From JAGNRR01 sp964612525 (GTDB taxonomy: Bacteria > Bacteroidota > Bacteroidia > Chitinophagales > Chitinophagaceae), in NCBI GenBank assembly GCA_964612525.1, contig CAZTCQ010000059.1, positions 1-17,416 on the forward strand: a stretch of DNA of 17,416 nucleotides, written 5' to 3'. The translations under genes were made by a program, and so were the position numbers. The notes under the pieces were generated by a model that saw only the letters and a list, made by a program, of their open reading frames with translations, ran no database searches and was not told the DNA's origin. Position 1 is the stretch's first letter. Every line of letters starts with the position of its first letter. Below, piece after piece: positions 1 to 8,321 of the stretch.

Positions 1-835
1 AAGTGAACACAAATAAAGCCAAACCGGCCGCAAAAATGGTATTGTATTCCAAGGAGCCATGTTGCACATCGCCTGAGCTTACCTGTACTATGTATGATGT
101 AATTGTTTGTATCGGGACCGTAGGATCCATAGTTAATTGCGGCTGCTGCCCCGCAGCTACTGCTACAATCATGGTCTCTCCTATCGCTCTTGAAAAAGCC
201 AAAATGATAGAAGCAATAATACCCGAAGAAGCCGATGGAATTAAAACTCTAAAGGCCGTTTGCAAACGTGTAGCTCCCATACCATATGATGCTTGACGTA
301 AAGAATTAGGCACTGCAAAAAGAGCATCCTCTCCCAAAGAAGAAATAAAAGGTATAATCATTATACCCATTACAATACCCGCAGAGATCGAGTTAAAACC
401 TGAAATACTTGGCCAAATAGATTGCAAGAACGGCGTAACAACAACCAAAGCAAAGAAACCATAAACAACCGTTGGGACGGCTGCTAAAATCTCAAGCAAT
501 GGCTTTACTGCTTTACGAAAACCTTTGGGTGCATACTCATTTAAATAAACCGCAATGGTCAAGCCTAAAGGCAAGGCAACGAGCAAAGCAATTACGGTTG
601 TGAGTAAAGTTCCTGAAAGCAAGGGCATGATACCAAAATGCTTTTCAGAGAACAGCGGTGTCCATTCTTTATCCGTAATAAAATCCCAAACAGAAACCTC
701 TTTGAAAAAGTTATAAGACTGCGAAAGCAAGACCCAAATGATACCTAAGGTGGTCAATAAGGTAATGGCCGCACATACAAAAAGAAAAGCCTTAATCAGC
801 TTTTCTTTTTGTTCTATGGATAAGATTTTTCTCAT
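1..835 (-). CDS. pstC: Phosphate ABC transporter permease PstC (3' end missing)
   Basis: One of the two inner-membrane permease subunits of the high-affinity phosphate importer PstSCAB. The frame opens with ATG at 835 (MRKILSIEQKEK) and runs without a stop to the window edge, giving 278 residues; the family usually has about 300, so roughly the last helix end and tail are missing. Visible features are an N-terminal membrane helix (about residues 14-38), the periplasmic stretch with FITDKEWTPLF typical of PstC, and the permease core containing VYLNEYAPKGFRK, ILAAVPTVVYGF and the coupling-loop region AFSRAIGETMIVAVAAG (the EAA-like loop that contacts the PstB ATPase). It starts 24 bp after the pstS stop with no promoter between, so the two are probably one transcript. 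The assignment is secure; pstA and pstB would be expected next, outside the window. Confidence 0.96.
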   Translation of the reverse strand, partial: MRKILSIEQKEKLIKAFLFVCAAITLLTTLGIIWVLLSQSYNFFKEVSVWDFITDKEWTPLFSEKHFGIMPLLSGTLLTTVIALLVALPLGLTIAVYLNEYAPKGFRKAVKPLLEILAAVPTVVYGFFALVVVTPFLQSIWPSISGFNSISAGIVMGIMIIPFISSLGEDALFAVPNSLRQASYGMGATRLQTAFRVLIPSASSGIIASIILAFSRAIGETMIVAVAAGQQPQLTMDPTVPIQTITSYIVQVSSGDVQHGSLEYNTIFAAGLALFVFT

Positions 836-859
836 CTACTGCGCTAAGATAGATAAAAA

Positions 860-1849
860 CTATTCAGCAGTTGCAGGAGTAGACAAAGAACTTAAAAATT
901 CTTCAAATTTAGCAGTTTCAGCTGCGTACTCTTCATCCTTTAAAGGAATGTACCCAACTTCTTCTGCCATTTCACCTGCATTCTCCAAGTAAAAGTTCAC
1001 AAAATTTACAACATGCTTTTTAGCTGCTGCTGTGCTGTTTACGTAGATAAATAATGGGCGAGATAACGGAGCGTAAGAACCGTCTTTTACACTTTCCAAA
1101 GAAGGAGTTACAGCACCATTGCCTCCATCAACAGCTACTAATTTTAATTTCTCTTGATTTGCTTCATAATAAGCCAATCCAAAGAAACCAAGTGCATACT
1201 TATTTCCAGAAACTCCAGTTACCAAGATATTGTCATCCTCGCTTGAGTTATAATCCGCACGACAAGCTCCGCTTTCTCCGCAAATAGCTTCGGTAAAATA
1301 ATCGAATGTTCCAGAAGCTGTTCCCGGACCATATAATTCTATTTTTTCAGCTGGCCATTCTGGGCGAATTTGATTCCAATTCATTACCACGCCTTTTGCA
1401 GCGGGCTCCCAAATTTTCTTTAATTCGGCAACGGTGATATCAGTCAACCAATCATTCTCAGGGTTTGCAATAACAGCCAAACCATCATAAGCTACACTGA
1501 GCTCCAAGTAAGAAATATTGTTTTCTTTACAAGCGTCAATTTCTTTTTGCTTGATTGGACGAGAGGCATCGGAGATATCAGTTTCTCCACGAGAGAACTT
1601 TTTAAATCCGCCACCTGTTCCAGAAACACCTACTGTTACTTGAACGTCTTTTGCTACCGCTCTATATTCTTCAGCTACTGCTTCAGTAATTGGGAATACG
1701 GTACTAGAACCATCTATACCGATGCTTCCTTTATCATTAGAAGTTGCTTGTCCATCACCGCCACTACCTGTGCTTTCACTGTCGCCGCACGACATGATTA
1801 GGAATGAAACGCTTAAAATTGCTACGAAAATTGTAATTAGTTTTTTCAT
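860..1849 (-). CDS. pstS: Phosphate-binding lipoprotein PstS
   Basis: Periplasmic phosphate receptor that delivers phosphate to PstCA. 329 residues. The N-terminus is a lipoprotein signal (charged MKK, hydrophobic stretch, then LIMSC with the lipidated Cys at 21), followed by a Ser/Gly/Asp-rich linker to about residue 40, so the protein is probably membrane-anchored. The mature domain begins with GIDGSSTVFP (44-53), the phosphate-binding loop of the family. Next come GTGGGFKKF and the ISDASRP segment, and later YGPGTASGTFDYF, a second ligand-binding loop. ATG at 1849 is the only sensible start because it places the signal sequence at the terminus. A Pho-box-like repeat lies 55-75 bp upstream and a near-consensus -7 element (TAATTTTA) at 1868-1875, so phosphate-starvation control is likely. 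The preceding porin ends 77 bp upstream. Confidence 0.97.
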   Translation of the reverse strand: MKKLITIFVAILSVSFLIMSCGDSESTGSGGDGQATSNDKGSIGIDGSSTVFPITEAVAEEYRAVAKDVQVTVGVSGTGGGFKKFSRGETDISDASRPIKQKEIDACKENNISYLELSVAYDGLAVIANPENDWLTDITVAELKKIWEPAAKGVVMNWNQIRPEWPAEKIELYGPGTASGTFDYFTEAICGESGACRADYNSSEDDNILVTGVSGNKYALGFFGLAYYEANQEKLKLVAVDGGNGAVTPSLESVKDGSYAPLSRPLFIYVNSTAAAKKHVVNFVNFYLENAGEMAEEVGYIPLKDEEYAAETAKFEEFLSSLSTPATAE

Positions 1850-1867
1850 TATTTTTTTATTAAAGTG

Positions 1868-1923
1868 TAAAATTAGTTTCTTACTGTTTTTTATTTCTTG
1901 TTGAATATTACGTTAAGGTTATT
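1868..1923 (-). promoter_or_regulatory. Pho-box-like direct repeat and -7 element of pstS
   Basis: Read on the minus strand, two units ATAACCTTAAC (1922-1912) and GTAATATTCAA (1911-1901) repeat with an 11-bp period, sharing TAA and TT at equal positions. Two 11-bp direct-repeat units are the arrangement PhoB-type regulators bind. Downstream is TAATTTTA (1875-1868), one mismatch from the Bacteroidota -7 consensus TAnnTTTG. The distance from the repeat to the -7 element (about 29 bp) matches that at the porin promoter. The regulator itself is not in the window. Confidence 0.6.
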
Positions 1924-1926
1924 ATT

Positions 1927-3234
1927 TTAAAAGTGTACATCCAATTGGGTACGGAACATCAATCGGTCATCAGCTCCTTTGATGTCGATATAGCTCATAT
2001 CGGCCTGTAACTTTAACTGATGCCCTGAAAAGAAGCTATTGAAGCCAACAGTATATTGATTCTCATCATTCCTACCATTGGTAAAATCTACAGTAGTTAA
2101 TCTTCCCACCAGTTCTACTTCTCCAAAAGGACCTTTCTTACCTGTTACTTTATGAAATGCATGTGTATTCTTTTTGTTCAAAATCATACCCGCCTGTACA
2201 TTCAAACCACGACCCGTTGTGAAATTTCCAACTTGAGCACCGGCAGCATCCAAAACTGCCGAAGTACCATCAGCCGTTTTCTTATCCATATACTCAGTCA
2301 TTAGTGAGAAACGCTTATATTTTACAACCGCATCAGCAAAAAATGTATTCAGCTGCTCTCCAACATAGTCACCATTCGCGTCTTGGATAAAACTACCAAG
2401 CTGTCCTCTGTTGCGTACCGCATTATCGTTAATATCATACCCCACGGCTACCATGGCCTTTGGTTTTTCATAGTAAGTTAGGGCCGAACCGACGTAATCA
2501 TCTTTATCTTTTTTGAATAAGCCCAAAGGCAAAAATTCTACACGACCTGTATAGTTATAGCCACCAAAAGAACCTTGTGTTACATTACGACCTTCGCCTC
2601 CACTTACAGCAAATTTTTCTTTCATTACAAAATTGCCAGCTACTTTGTGCTTGTTCCATATTTGAACTCCGATGTCACGATCAATATTAAAACGAGAATT
2701 CACCAAAGAACGATCTACCAATTGAAGATTTGCGGAAGAAACCACACGCTCTACATTGCCCGGTAATTTTCCTTGACCAAAACGGATAAACATTCCGTAG
2801 AAATCAGCGTTATTGTATGTATTTACATTAGATCCTTGATAAGCAAAGAGACGGTAATCGGCAAATGCATCTAATACCAAATTACTTGCATTACTCATTT
2901 CTGGAGTAACAGCCCCATTGGCCATATCGCGGTTCGTCAGTGCCAACTCAATTTTCCAACGCAATCTTGGGGAGAAAGCAAAACCATTAAATTTTAAACG
3001 AGAACGACGAATTAAAAAGCGAGAGTTATGATCCGTAATCGTTCCTAAATCATCATTTGCTACATTCCAAGTCCCTTGATATAGGTTCTGAAAACGAAAG
3101 CCGAATTTGATGTGAAAAGAAGAGTCCGCTCCATAAAAATTCAATCCTTTTCCAAATTTTTTAGTAGATAATTGTGCCTGCGTCGCAAAAGAAATGCAAA
3201 GCAAAAGCATTCCGAGTAATGTAATTTTTTTCAT
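1927..3234 (-). CDS. Outer-membrane phosphate-selective porin, OprP/OprO family
   Basis: Predicted outer-membrane beta-barrel that lets phosphate or polyphosphate into the periplasm, where PstS captures it. From ATG at 3234 it has 435 residues, normal for the family. It begins with a classical signal peptide (MKKITLLGMLLLC... ending ATQAQ), followed by a short region with the family-typical GADSSFHIKFGFRFQ, then LRWKIELALTNRD and repeated amphipathic barrel strands (for example RVEFLPLG, AVKYKRFSLMTEYMDKK), ending in an aromatic residue (LDVHF) as outer-membrane barrels do. The reading frame extends 20 codons upstream to a TTG, but that stretch overlaps the -7 element, so I chose the ATG that starts the signal peptide. 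It lies directly before pstS in the same orientation and shares its Pho-box-like sequence. Substrate specificity is inferred from context. Confidence 0.9.
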   Translation of the reverse strand: MKKITLLGMLLLCISFATQAQLSTKKFGKGLNFYGADSSFHIKFGFRFQNLYQGTWNVANDDLGTITDHNSRFLIRRSRLKFNGFAFSPRLRWKIELALTNRDMANGAVTPEMSNASNLVLDAFADYRLFAYQGSNVNTYNNADFYGMFIRFGQGKLPGNVERVVSSANLQLVDRSLVNSRFNIDRDIGVQIWNKHKVAGNFVMKEKFAVSGGEGRNVTQGSFGGYNYTGRVEFLPLGLFKKDKDDYVGSALTYYEKPKAMVAVGYDINDNAVRNRGQLGSFIQDANGDYVGEQLNTFFADAVVKYKRFSLMTEYMDKKTADGTSAVLDAAGAQVGNFTTGRGLNVQAGMILNKKNTHAFHKVTGKKGPFGEVELVGRLTTVDFTNGRNDENQYTVGFNSFFSGHQLKLQADMSYIDIKGADDRLMFRTQLDVHF

Positions 3235-3255
3235 TTGTCCTAGTTTAATCGAGCG

Positions 3256-3313
3256 CAAATGTATCCGAACGACTATCCGATGACGAATATCCAATATTAC
3301 CTTAATGTTACCT
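3256..3313 (-). promoter_or_regulatory. Pho-box-like direct repeat and -7 element of the porin gene
   Basis: On the minus strand GGTAACATTAA (3312-3302) is followed directly by GGTAATATTGG (3301-3291), an 11-bp direct repeat with GGTAAyATT in both halves. The sequence closely resembles the site before pstS. A perfect Bacteroidota -7 box TACATTTG lies at 3263-3256, about 30 bp downstream and about 22 bp before the ATG. No TTG -33 element sits at the usual spacing, which fits an activator-dependent promoter. Confidence 0.65.
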
Positions 3314-3420
3314 TTTCATTATCTTTTGCATAATTGGTAACAATATGTTGATGATTCGGTAATACGACAAAATCCAAGGACCACTTTAGCCAATTCGGTC
3401 TAAATTTCATTTGATAAAAA

Positions 3421-3446
3421 ATAGACCTCACAAAAGCGAGGTCTAT
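3421..3446 (-). terminator. Rho-independent terminator of the glutamine synthetase gene
   Basis: ATAGACCTC (3421-3429) pairs perfectly with GAGGTCTAT (3438-3446) around an 8-base loop. One more A-T pair (3420/3447) extends the stem, and on the minus strand the hairpin is followed by TTTTTATC. It lies 24 bp past the stop codon of the gene. The plus-strand flank lacks a T-run, so it works in the minus direction only. Confidence 0.88.
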
Positions 3447-3469
3447 TAAAAAAGGGTAGAAAACACTCC

Positions 3470-5662
3470 TTACTTTAAGTACAGAAGTTCTCTCAATTTT
3501 GGCAGTGGCCACATTTTATCTTCCACAATTAGTTCAAGTTTATTGGCGTGATATTGTATTTTTTCAAAATGAGGCTTTACCTTATCGCAATAAGCAATTG
3601 CCATTTTACGGCTATCCTTCATTTTATTTGCCTTCTTGCGTTCATTTACCATTGCTGTCACATTTTGACTAATTTCATTTATATGATCACTCATTTGAGA
3701 TACAATTTGTTTCACCGAGGCATAAGATTTTGCCGGCAAGCCGATTTCCTTTTGTCCTTTAATATTGGTGATTAATTTATTTTGATATTCTACCGCAACT
3801 GGCAGTACATGATTGGTGGCCAAATAGCCAATCATCCGAGCTTCAATCTGAATTTTCTTTACGTATTCTTCTAGCTGAATTTCATGACGCGCTTCTAGTT
3901 CTATCTCCGTAAAAATTTCTCTTCGCGAAAACAATTCTTTGGCTGCTTTCGTTGACAAGACATCTAACGCACGAACCGTATCCTTATTATTACTCAAACC
4001 GCGCTTCTTCGCTTCCTTGGCCCAAGCGTCACTGTAGTTGTCTCCTTCAAAACAAATAGATTTACTTTTTTTAATACTGGCTTGTAGCGTTTTTAAAATC
4101 GCAATTTCCTTCTTCTCACCTTTTTTGATTTTAGCATCAACTTGTTTTTTAAATTCAACGAGCGTATCAGCCATAATCGTATTCAAAACCATCATGGGGC
4201 CTGCACAATTGGCAGTAGATCCCACTGCTCTAAATTCAAATTTATTCCCTGTGAATGCAAAGGGACTGGTCCGATTTCGATCCGTATTATCTTGGAACAA
4301 TTCAGGAATGGATTTATGAATATCCATTTTTAAAATCACTTCATCCTGCTCAGAAAACTTATCACCCACTCGGCTTTCAATATCCTTTAAAAGCTTAGTC
4401 AAATACTCTCCTATAAATACTGAAATAATAGCTGGGGGTGCTTCATTAGCTCCTAAGCGATGATCATTCCCGGCAGAAGCAATTGCGGCGCGCAATAAAT
4501 CAGCATGATCATGAACTGCTTTGATGGTGTTAATAAAGAAAGTCAAGAACATCAAATTGGTTCGTGGCGTTTTACCGGGGCTTAATAGATTAACGCCCGT
4601 GTTGGTTGCCAAACTCCAATTGTTATGTTTCCCACTACCGTTTACACCCGCAAATGGTTTTTCATGAAGCAATACTTTTAATTTATGTCGCTTGGCTACG
4701 CGTGGCATCAAATCCATTAAAAGTGAATTATGATCCACGGCCAAATTAGCTTCTTCAAAAATCGGTGCACACTCAAACTGACCGGGTGCAACCTCGTTGT
4801 GACGGGTGCGCAACGGAATGCCTAACTTATAACTTTCTTGTTCAAAATCCTGCATAAAAGCGAAAACGCGCTCAGGAATAGAACCAAAATAATGATCGTC
4901 TAACTGCTGACCTTTGGCCGGTGCGTGGCCAATTAAAAACCGTCCACAAGCCACTAAATCGGGACGAGCATTGGCCAAGGCTTCGTCAATTACAAAATAC
5001 TCCTGCTCCCAACCTAGGCTCGCTGTTACACGGTTTACGTTTTTATCAAAATACTTACATACATCAACTGCTGCATCGTTCACAGAGTGAAGTGCTTTTA
5101 ATAATGGCGTTTTGCTATCCAAACTCTCACCGCTGTAAGCAATAAAAATAGTAGGAATACAAAGTGTTTTTCCTTGTGCCATTTCCATTATAAAAGCGGG
5201 TGAAGTAGGATCCCATGCTGTATAACCGCGCGCTTCAAATGTGGCACGAATTCCACCGTTGGGAAAACTTGATGCATCAGGCTCTTGCTGAATCAGTGCA
5301 TCACCATCAAATATTTCTAAGGCAGAACCGTCAGGCTTTAGGGTAAAAAATGAATCATGCTTTTCCGCCGTTGCGCCTGTTAAAGGCTGAAACCAATGTG
5401 TAAAATGCGTAGCACCTTTGTCCATGGCCCAAGCCTTCATGGCTGAAGAAATCTGATCTGCCATGGCACGATCAACTCGTTTACCACTTTGCACAGATTC
5501 CTGCAAACTATAAAAAGCTTCTTCGCTTAAATAGTCTCGCTGTATTTTATCCGAAAACACATTGCAGCCAAAAAAATCGGTAACTTTTACGCTACTGTAT
5601 CCCCTCACATCCTTTTCGCCTTCGTTGATATTATTGATTGCCTGAATTCGTAAGTTACTCAT
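3470..5662 (-). CDS. glnN: Glutamine synthetase type III
   Basis: Cytoplasmic ATP-dependent synthesis of glutamine from glutamate and ammonia, the main ammonium-assimilating reaction. At 730 residues it has the length of the large GSIII form, well above GSI (about 470) or GSII. The N-terminal GSIII-specific region contains GCNVFSDKIQRDYL. The catalytic core shows GWEQEYFVID (217-226, metal-binding Glu residues), RHNEVAPGQFE (287-297), GVNGSGKHNNWS (339-350, the GSIII form of the NGSGxHxN loop) and NEAPPAIISVFIG (about 409-421). The C-terminal part is the long helical GSIII extension rich in Lys and Glu. It is monocistronic: a promoter with an inverted repeat lies upstream and a strong terminator downstream. 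ATG at 5662 is supported by the family-typical N-terminus. Regulation by nitrogen status is likely but not shown by the sequence. Confidence 0.97.
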   Translation of the reverse strand: MSNLRIQAINNINEGEKDVRGYSSVKVTDFFGCNVFSDKIQRDYLSEEAFYSLQESVQSGKRVDRAMADQISSAMKAWAMDKGATHFTHWFQPLTGATAEKHDSFFTLKPDGSALEIFDGDALIQQEPDASSFPNGGIRATFEARGYTAWDPTSPAFIMEMAQGKTLCIPTIFIAYSGESLDSKTPLLKALHSVNDAAVDVCKYFDKNVNRVTASLGWEQEYFVIDEALANARPDLVACGRFLIGHAPAKGQQLDDHYFGSIPERVFAFMQDFEQESYKLGIPLRTRHNEVAPGQFECAPIFEEANLAVDHNSLLMDLMPRVAKRHKLKVLLHEKPFAGVNGSGKHNNWSLATNTGVNLLSPGKTPRTNLMFLTFFINTIKAVHDHADLLRAAIASAGNDHRLGANEAPPAIISVFIGEYLTKLLKDIESRVGDKFSEQDEVILKMDIHKSIPELFQDNTDRNRTSPFAFTGNKFEFRAVGSTANCAGPMMVLNTIMADTLVEFKKQVDAKIKKGEKKEIAILKTLQASIKKSKSICFEGDNYSDAWAKEAKKRGLSNNKDTVRALDVLSTKAAKELFSRREIFTEIELEARHEIQLEEYVKKIQIEARMIGYLATNHVLPVAVEYQNKLITNIKGQKEIGLPAKSYASVKQIVSQMSDHINEISQNVTAMVNERKKANKMKDSRKMAIAYCDKVKPHFEKIQYHANKLELIVEDKMWPLPKLRELLYLK

Positions 5663-5694
5663 ATTATAATTTTTAATTATGTATATATATTCTA

Positions 5695-5728
5695 CAAAAG
5701 TAATGCACTTTTCGAGTCTTTAGTGCAA
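5695..5728 (-). promoter_or_regulatory. Promoter of glnN with an internal inverted repeat
   Basis: On the minus strand a perfect -7 box TACTTTTG (5702-5695) is preceded, 23 bp upstream, by TTG (5728-5726) within TTTTGC, which could serve as the -33 element. Between and overlapping them is an inverted repeat TGCACT (5704-5709) / AGTGCA (5722-5727) with a 12-base spacer. A dyad between the two promoter elements is well placed to bind a repressor. The ATG follows about 33 bp after the -7 box. Confidence 0.55.
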
Positions 5729-5884
5729 AATTATTCACATTATTATTTTTTGTTATATATTCAGTTTTTAGTGAAATTTAAGTCGCCATACTAGCAGTAA
5801 TTCTAATGGTACAATTTCAACTCATATTAATAGGTACTTTGTTGCTTGTATTGCTTTCGGATTGATACTTTTAAATTCTTGAAT

Positions 5885-6778
5885 ATGAATAGGCCTCAAC
5901 AACTATATCAAATAATCAAAAAGACCTTTAGCCAACTTGGCGATATAAATATCTTTAAGCTTAGCGCCGCACTTTCTTACTACACTCTATTTTCCTTAAG
6001 TCCAATGTTAGTCGTTCTTATGGCATTGGGAAATTTGTTTTTTACTGAAGAAATTGTTCAAGGTCATTTGTACGAATTCATCTATAATACAATTGGCAAA
6101 GAATCTGCCATTCAAATACAAGAGACTCTTAAAAATCAAAGACTGGAAGGAAATACAATTTTTGCGACCACAGTTGGGCTTACCACTCTTTTTATTGGCG
6201 CTACAAGTATGTTCGGCGAGTTACAAGACTCAATAAATCAAATTTGGAAAGTAGAAGTGAAGAAAAGTAAGTTTTGGGTAAAACTCTTACTCTCTCGCCT
6301 TCTTAGTTTTGCAATGATCGTTATTTTAGGTTTAATTATGTCGATAAGCTTAGTGCTTGATTTTACCTTAGATGTATTTAGTAAAGAAATGCAACAAACT
6401 TTTGACATTCAATCCACCGTAGTAATAAGTCTGCTTAATAATGCTTTTTCTGTTCTGCTTTTAATCCTCCTTTTTACTCTACTCTTTAAACTGTTACCCG
6501 ATATTAAACTACGAATCCGCGAGGTATTACCCGGAGCGATTTTTACGGCTAGTATATTTTTTATCGGTAAATACTTAATTGCCTTGTACCTTTCACATAC
6601 TGCAGCGGCTTCTAGTTATGGCTCGGCTGGTAGCATTGTTGTAATCTTGCTTTGGGTTTATTTCTCGTCTATGTTTATTTATTTCGGTGCTATTTTCACT
6701 AGACAGTATATTTTGTTCTATAATGATACGGTAAAAGCAAGTCCATTTGCCGAAATAAAATCAACAACTACATGGTAG
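5885..6778 (+). CDS. YihY/BrkB family inner-membrane protein (copy 1)
   Basis: Multi-pass inner-membrane protein of the YihY/BrkB family, whose biochemical role is not settled; the old link to RNase BN is wrong and the virulence-factor label comes from BrkB of Bordetella. From ATG at 5885 it has 297 residues with about six membrane segments. Family signatures seen are LSAALSYYTLFSLSPML near the N-terminus, LLPDIKLRIREVLPGAIF, and the C-terminal YGSAGSIVVILLWVY followed by FGAIFTRQYI. An upstream in-frame TTG at 5846 would add 13 residues that do not look like the family, so I prefer the ATG. A weak -7-like TACTTTTA at 5866-5873 with TTG at 5842 may be its promoter. It stands alone on the plus strand and overlaps the convergent AI-2E permease gene by 11 bp. 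A second family member lies at 9334-10281. Confidence 0.88.
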   Translation: MNRPQQLYQIIKKTFSQLGDINIFKLSAALSYYTLFSLSPMLVVLMALGNLFFTEEIVQGHLYEFIYNTIGKESAIQIQETLKNQRLEGNTIFATTVGLTTLFIGATSMFGELQDSINQIWKVEVKKSKFWVKLLLSRLLSFAMIVILGLIMSISLVLDFTLDVFSKEMQQTFDIQSTVVISLLNNAFSVLLLILLFTLLFKLLPDIKLRIREVLPGAIFTASIFFIGKYLIALYLSHTAAASSYGSAGSIVVILLWVYFSSMFIYFGAIFTRQYILFYNDTVKASPFAEIKSTTTW

Positions 6779-7862
6779 TCATTTCTTCTAAATCTTTAAT
6801 ACTCGTATCGCTTATCAAATAACTATACGGCCTAAGTGAATCCACATGTTGAATAATAATATTGACTATTGCCAGTATAGGAATAGCTAAAAACATCCCA
6901 GCCACACCAGCTAAACTACCGCCAGCGATAATGGCAACAATCGTAGCTAAAGGGTTCAATCGAACTTTAGAACCAACAATCTTAGGAGAAATAAAATTAT
7001 TTTCAACTAGTTGAACGACGCCAATAACAATAATAACCCCTAGTACAGCACTCAAGTTATCCTGAGCAGATAATGTGCTAAATACACAAATTAATCCAGC
7101 AAATAGAATACCTACATAAGGTATCAAATTAAGTAAAGCACAGAGTAAAGCCAGGAATATTATGTGCGGTGCTCCCGCAATCCAAAACCCAATCAACGAC
7201 AATATAAATATGAATAACATTTGAAGCAATAACCCATTTAAATAGAATTTTATTAATTCCTTGATCTCGCTTAGTATTGTAGTAAGTTTTTCAGATTGTC
7301 CTTTACCAAACTTTGCAAACAAGAATTTTTTTATTCTTCGTTTATAAAGCAAAATTAAGAATGTATAAATCGGTAACAAAGCAGTATTCACTAGAGTACC
7401 AGAAAAAGAGCTAAAAATATTAGATGACAATAACCATTCTCTCAACCCTTCAGACTGCTCACTTGTAGTTTCTTCTATAAGGTTCTTTTGCTCGATGATA
7501 CTGAATCCAAAAGTGCTAGATAGCCAATGCTGAAATGACTTTAAATGTTGCTGTACATTTTTTTCTATGGTTGGCAGATCGTCAAAATATCCGGCCACTT
7601 GGTTACCTAATAAAAATACAAGCGCCGCTACCAACAAAACGGAAAAAACAAGTACAACTACAATGGAAGCAACACGATTCAAGAATGTTTTATCCTCAAA
7701 GAAATCAACAAATCTGATAACCAAAACACTGTAAAGTGTAGCCAATATAAGTGGTGTAATAATGTCAGAAGCCAAGTAAACCATGAGTAAACTCAGTGCG
7801 ATAACAAACAACCACAAAGTCACATTTAGTAAACGAGAATTTCTCTCTTCTAATGTTTTCAT
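6768..7862 (-). CDS. AI-2E family transporter (TqsA/PerM-like permease)
   Basis: Inner-membrane permease of the AI-2E family. The name comes from E. coli TqsA, which exports the quorum signal AI-2, but members also include Na+/H+ antiporter-like proteins, so the substrate here is unknown. 364 residues, normal length. There are about eight membrane segments: two pairs near the N-terminus (about 12-45 and 60-90), a soluble middle part (about 90-145), and a C-terminal cluster. The family's hallmark end is present: KIVGSKVRLNPL followed by a Gly-rich IIAGGSLAGVAGMFLAIPILA. ATG at 7862 lies 12 bp after the stop of the upstream 148-residue gene, so it is probably the last gene of that transcript. 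Its end overlaps the convergent YihY gene by 11 bp, leaving no room for a terminator between them. Confidence 0.9.
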   Translation of the reverse strand: MKTLEERNSRLLNVTLWLFVIALSLLMVYLASDIITPLILATLYSVLVIRFVDFFEDKTFLNRVASIVVVLVFSVLLVAALVFLLGNQVAGYFDDLPTIEKNVQQHLKSFQHWLSSTFGFSIIEQKNLIEETTSEQSEGLREWLLSSNIFSSFSGTLVNTALLPIYTFLILLYKRRIKKFLFAKFGKGQSEKLTTILSEIKELIKFYLNGLLLQMLFIFILSLIGFWIAGAPHIIFLALLCALLNLIPYVGILFAGLICVFSTLSAQDNLSAVLGVIIVIGVVQLVENNFISPKIVGSKVRLNPLATIVAIIAGGSLAGVAGMFLAIPILAIVNIIIQHVDSLRPYSYLISDTSIKDLEEMTTM

Positions 7863-7874
7863 TCCATAATTTAT

Positions 7875-8321
7875 TTAAGATGCCTCAAAGGTTCGAGGTG
7901 TAATTCCAATACTCGGCTTTAATGTAGTCGCCGAATCTTCAAGATGTTTTTCTCCATCAGAACTACTAAAATAATTAATCAAGCGCTCGGCAAGCCCTTT
8001 TAAATCGATATTACCGTCCAACACCAAAGAAAGTGCAGTGACTAACGCCTTGGTAGCGTCGTCCTTATTTTTGAAAAATGTATTGTTCAAAAACATAGGC
8101 ATTAAAACCCCTAGACGCATCCCATGTTTTTCTAATTGTACGGACACATCCGCAAAAGAGGCTAAATTTAAACTTTCTTTAATTTTACCGATGGGAATAT
8201 AAGTTGAAACACTAGCTAGCTCCTCCTGCATCCTTTCGATATAAAACTGGCTTTCAGCTTCTACCTCTTTTAATCGTTGTGCTAAATCTTGTTGACTACT
8301 TATTTTCTTTTTCTCCTTCAT
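7875..8321 (-). CDS. Conserved-looking protein of unknown function, 148 residues
   Basis: I do not recognise this protein. It is probably cytoplasmic: no signal peptide and no convincing membrane segment. Residues 1-40 are charged and likely form a coiled coil (QQDLAQRLKEVEAESQFYIERMQEEL). The middle has IGKIKESLNLASFADVSVQLEKHG, then a hydrophobic helix-rich stretch (LMPMFLNNTFF, ALVTALSLVLDG), and a Ser/Thr-rich tail. The ATG at 8321 overlaps the end of the holin-like gene by 26 bp and the AI-2E permease begins 12 bp after its stop, so all three are likely co-translated. The tight packing suggests a role with these two membrane proteins. An internal Met at residue 30 is a possible alternative start that would remove the overlap. 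Confidence 0.72.
   Translation of the reverse strand: MKEKKKISSQQDLAQRLKEVEAESQFYIERMQEELASVSTYIPIGKIKESLNLASFADVSVQLEKHGMRLGVLMPMFLNNTFFKNKDDATKALVTALSLVLDGNIDLKGLAERLINYFSSSDGEKHLEDSATTLKPSIGITPRTFEAS

Noticed and set aside
3235..3294. 20-codon N-terminal extension of the porin (TTG start)
   Set aside because: The extension would be read through the -7 box at 3256-3263 and puts charged residues before a perfect signal peptide.
3297..3512. 71-residue open frame on the minus strand after glnN
   Set aside because: It overlaps the end of glnN, runs through the terminator hairpin at 3421-3446 and ends in the Pho-box-like repeat; the sequence resembles no protein family.
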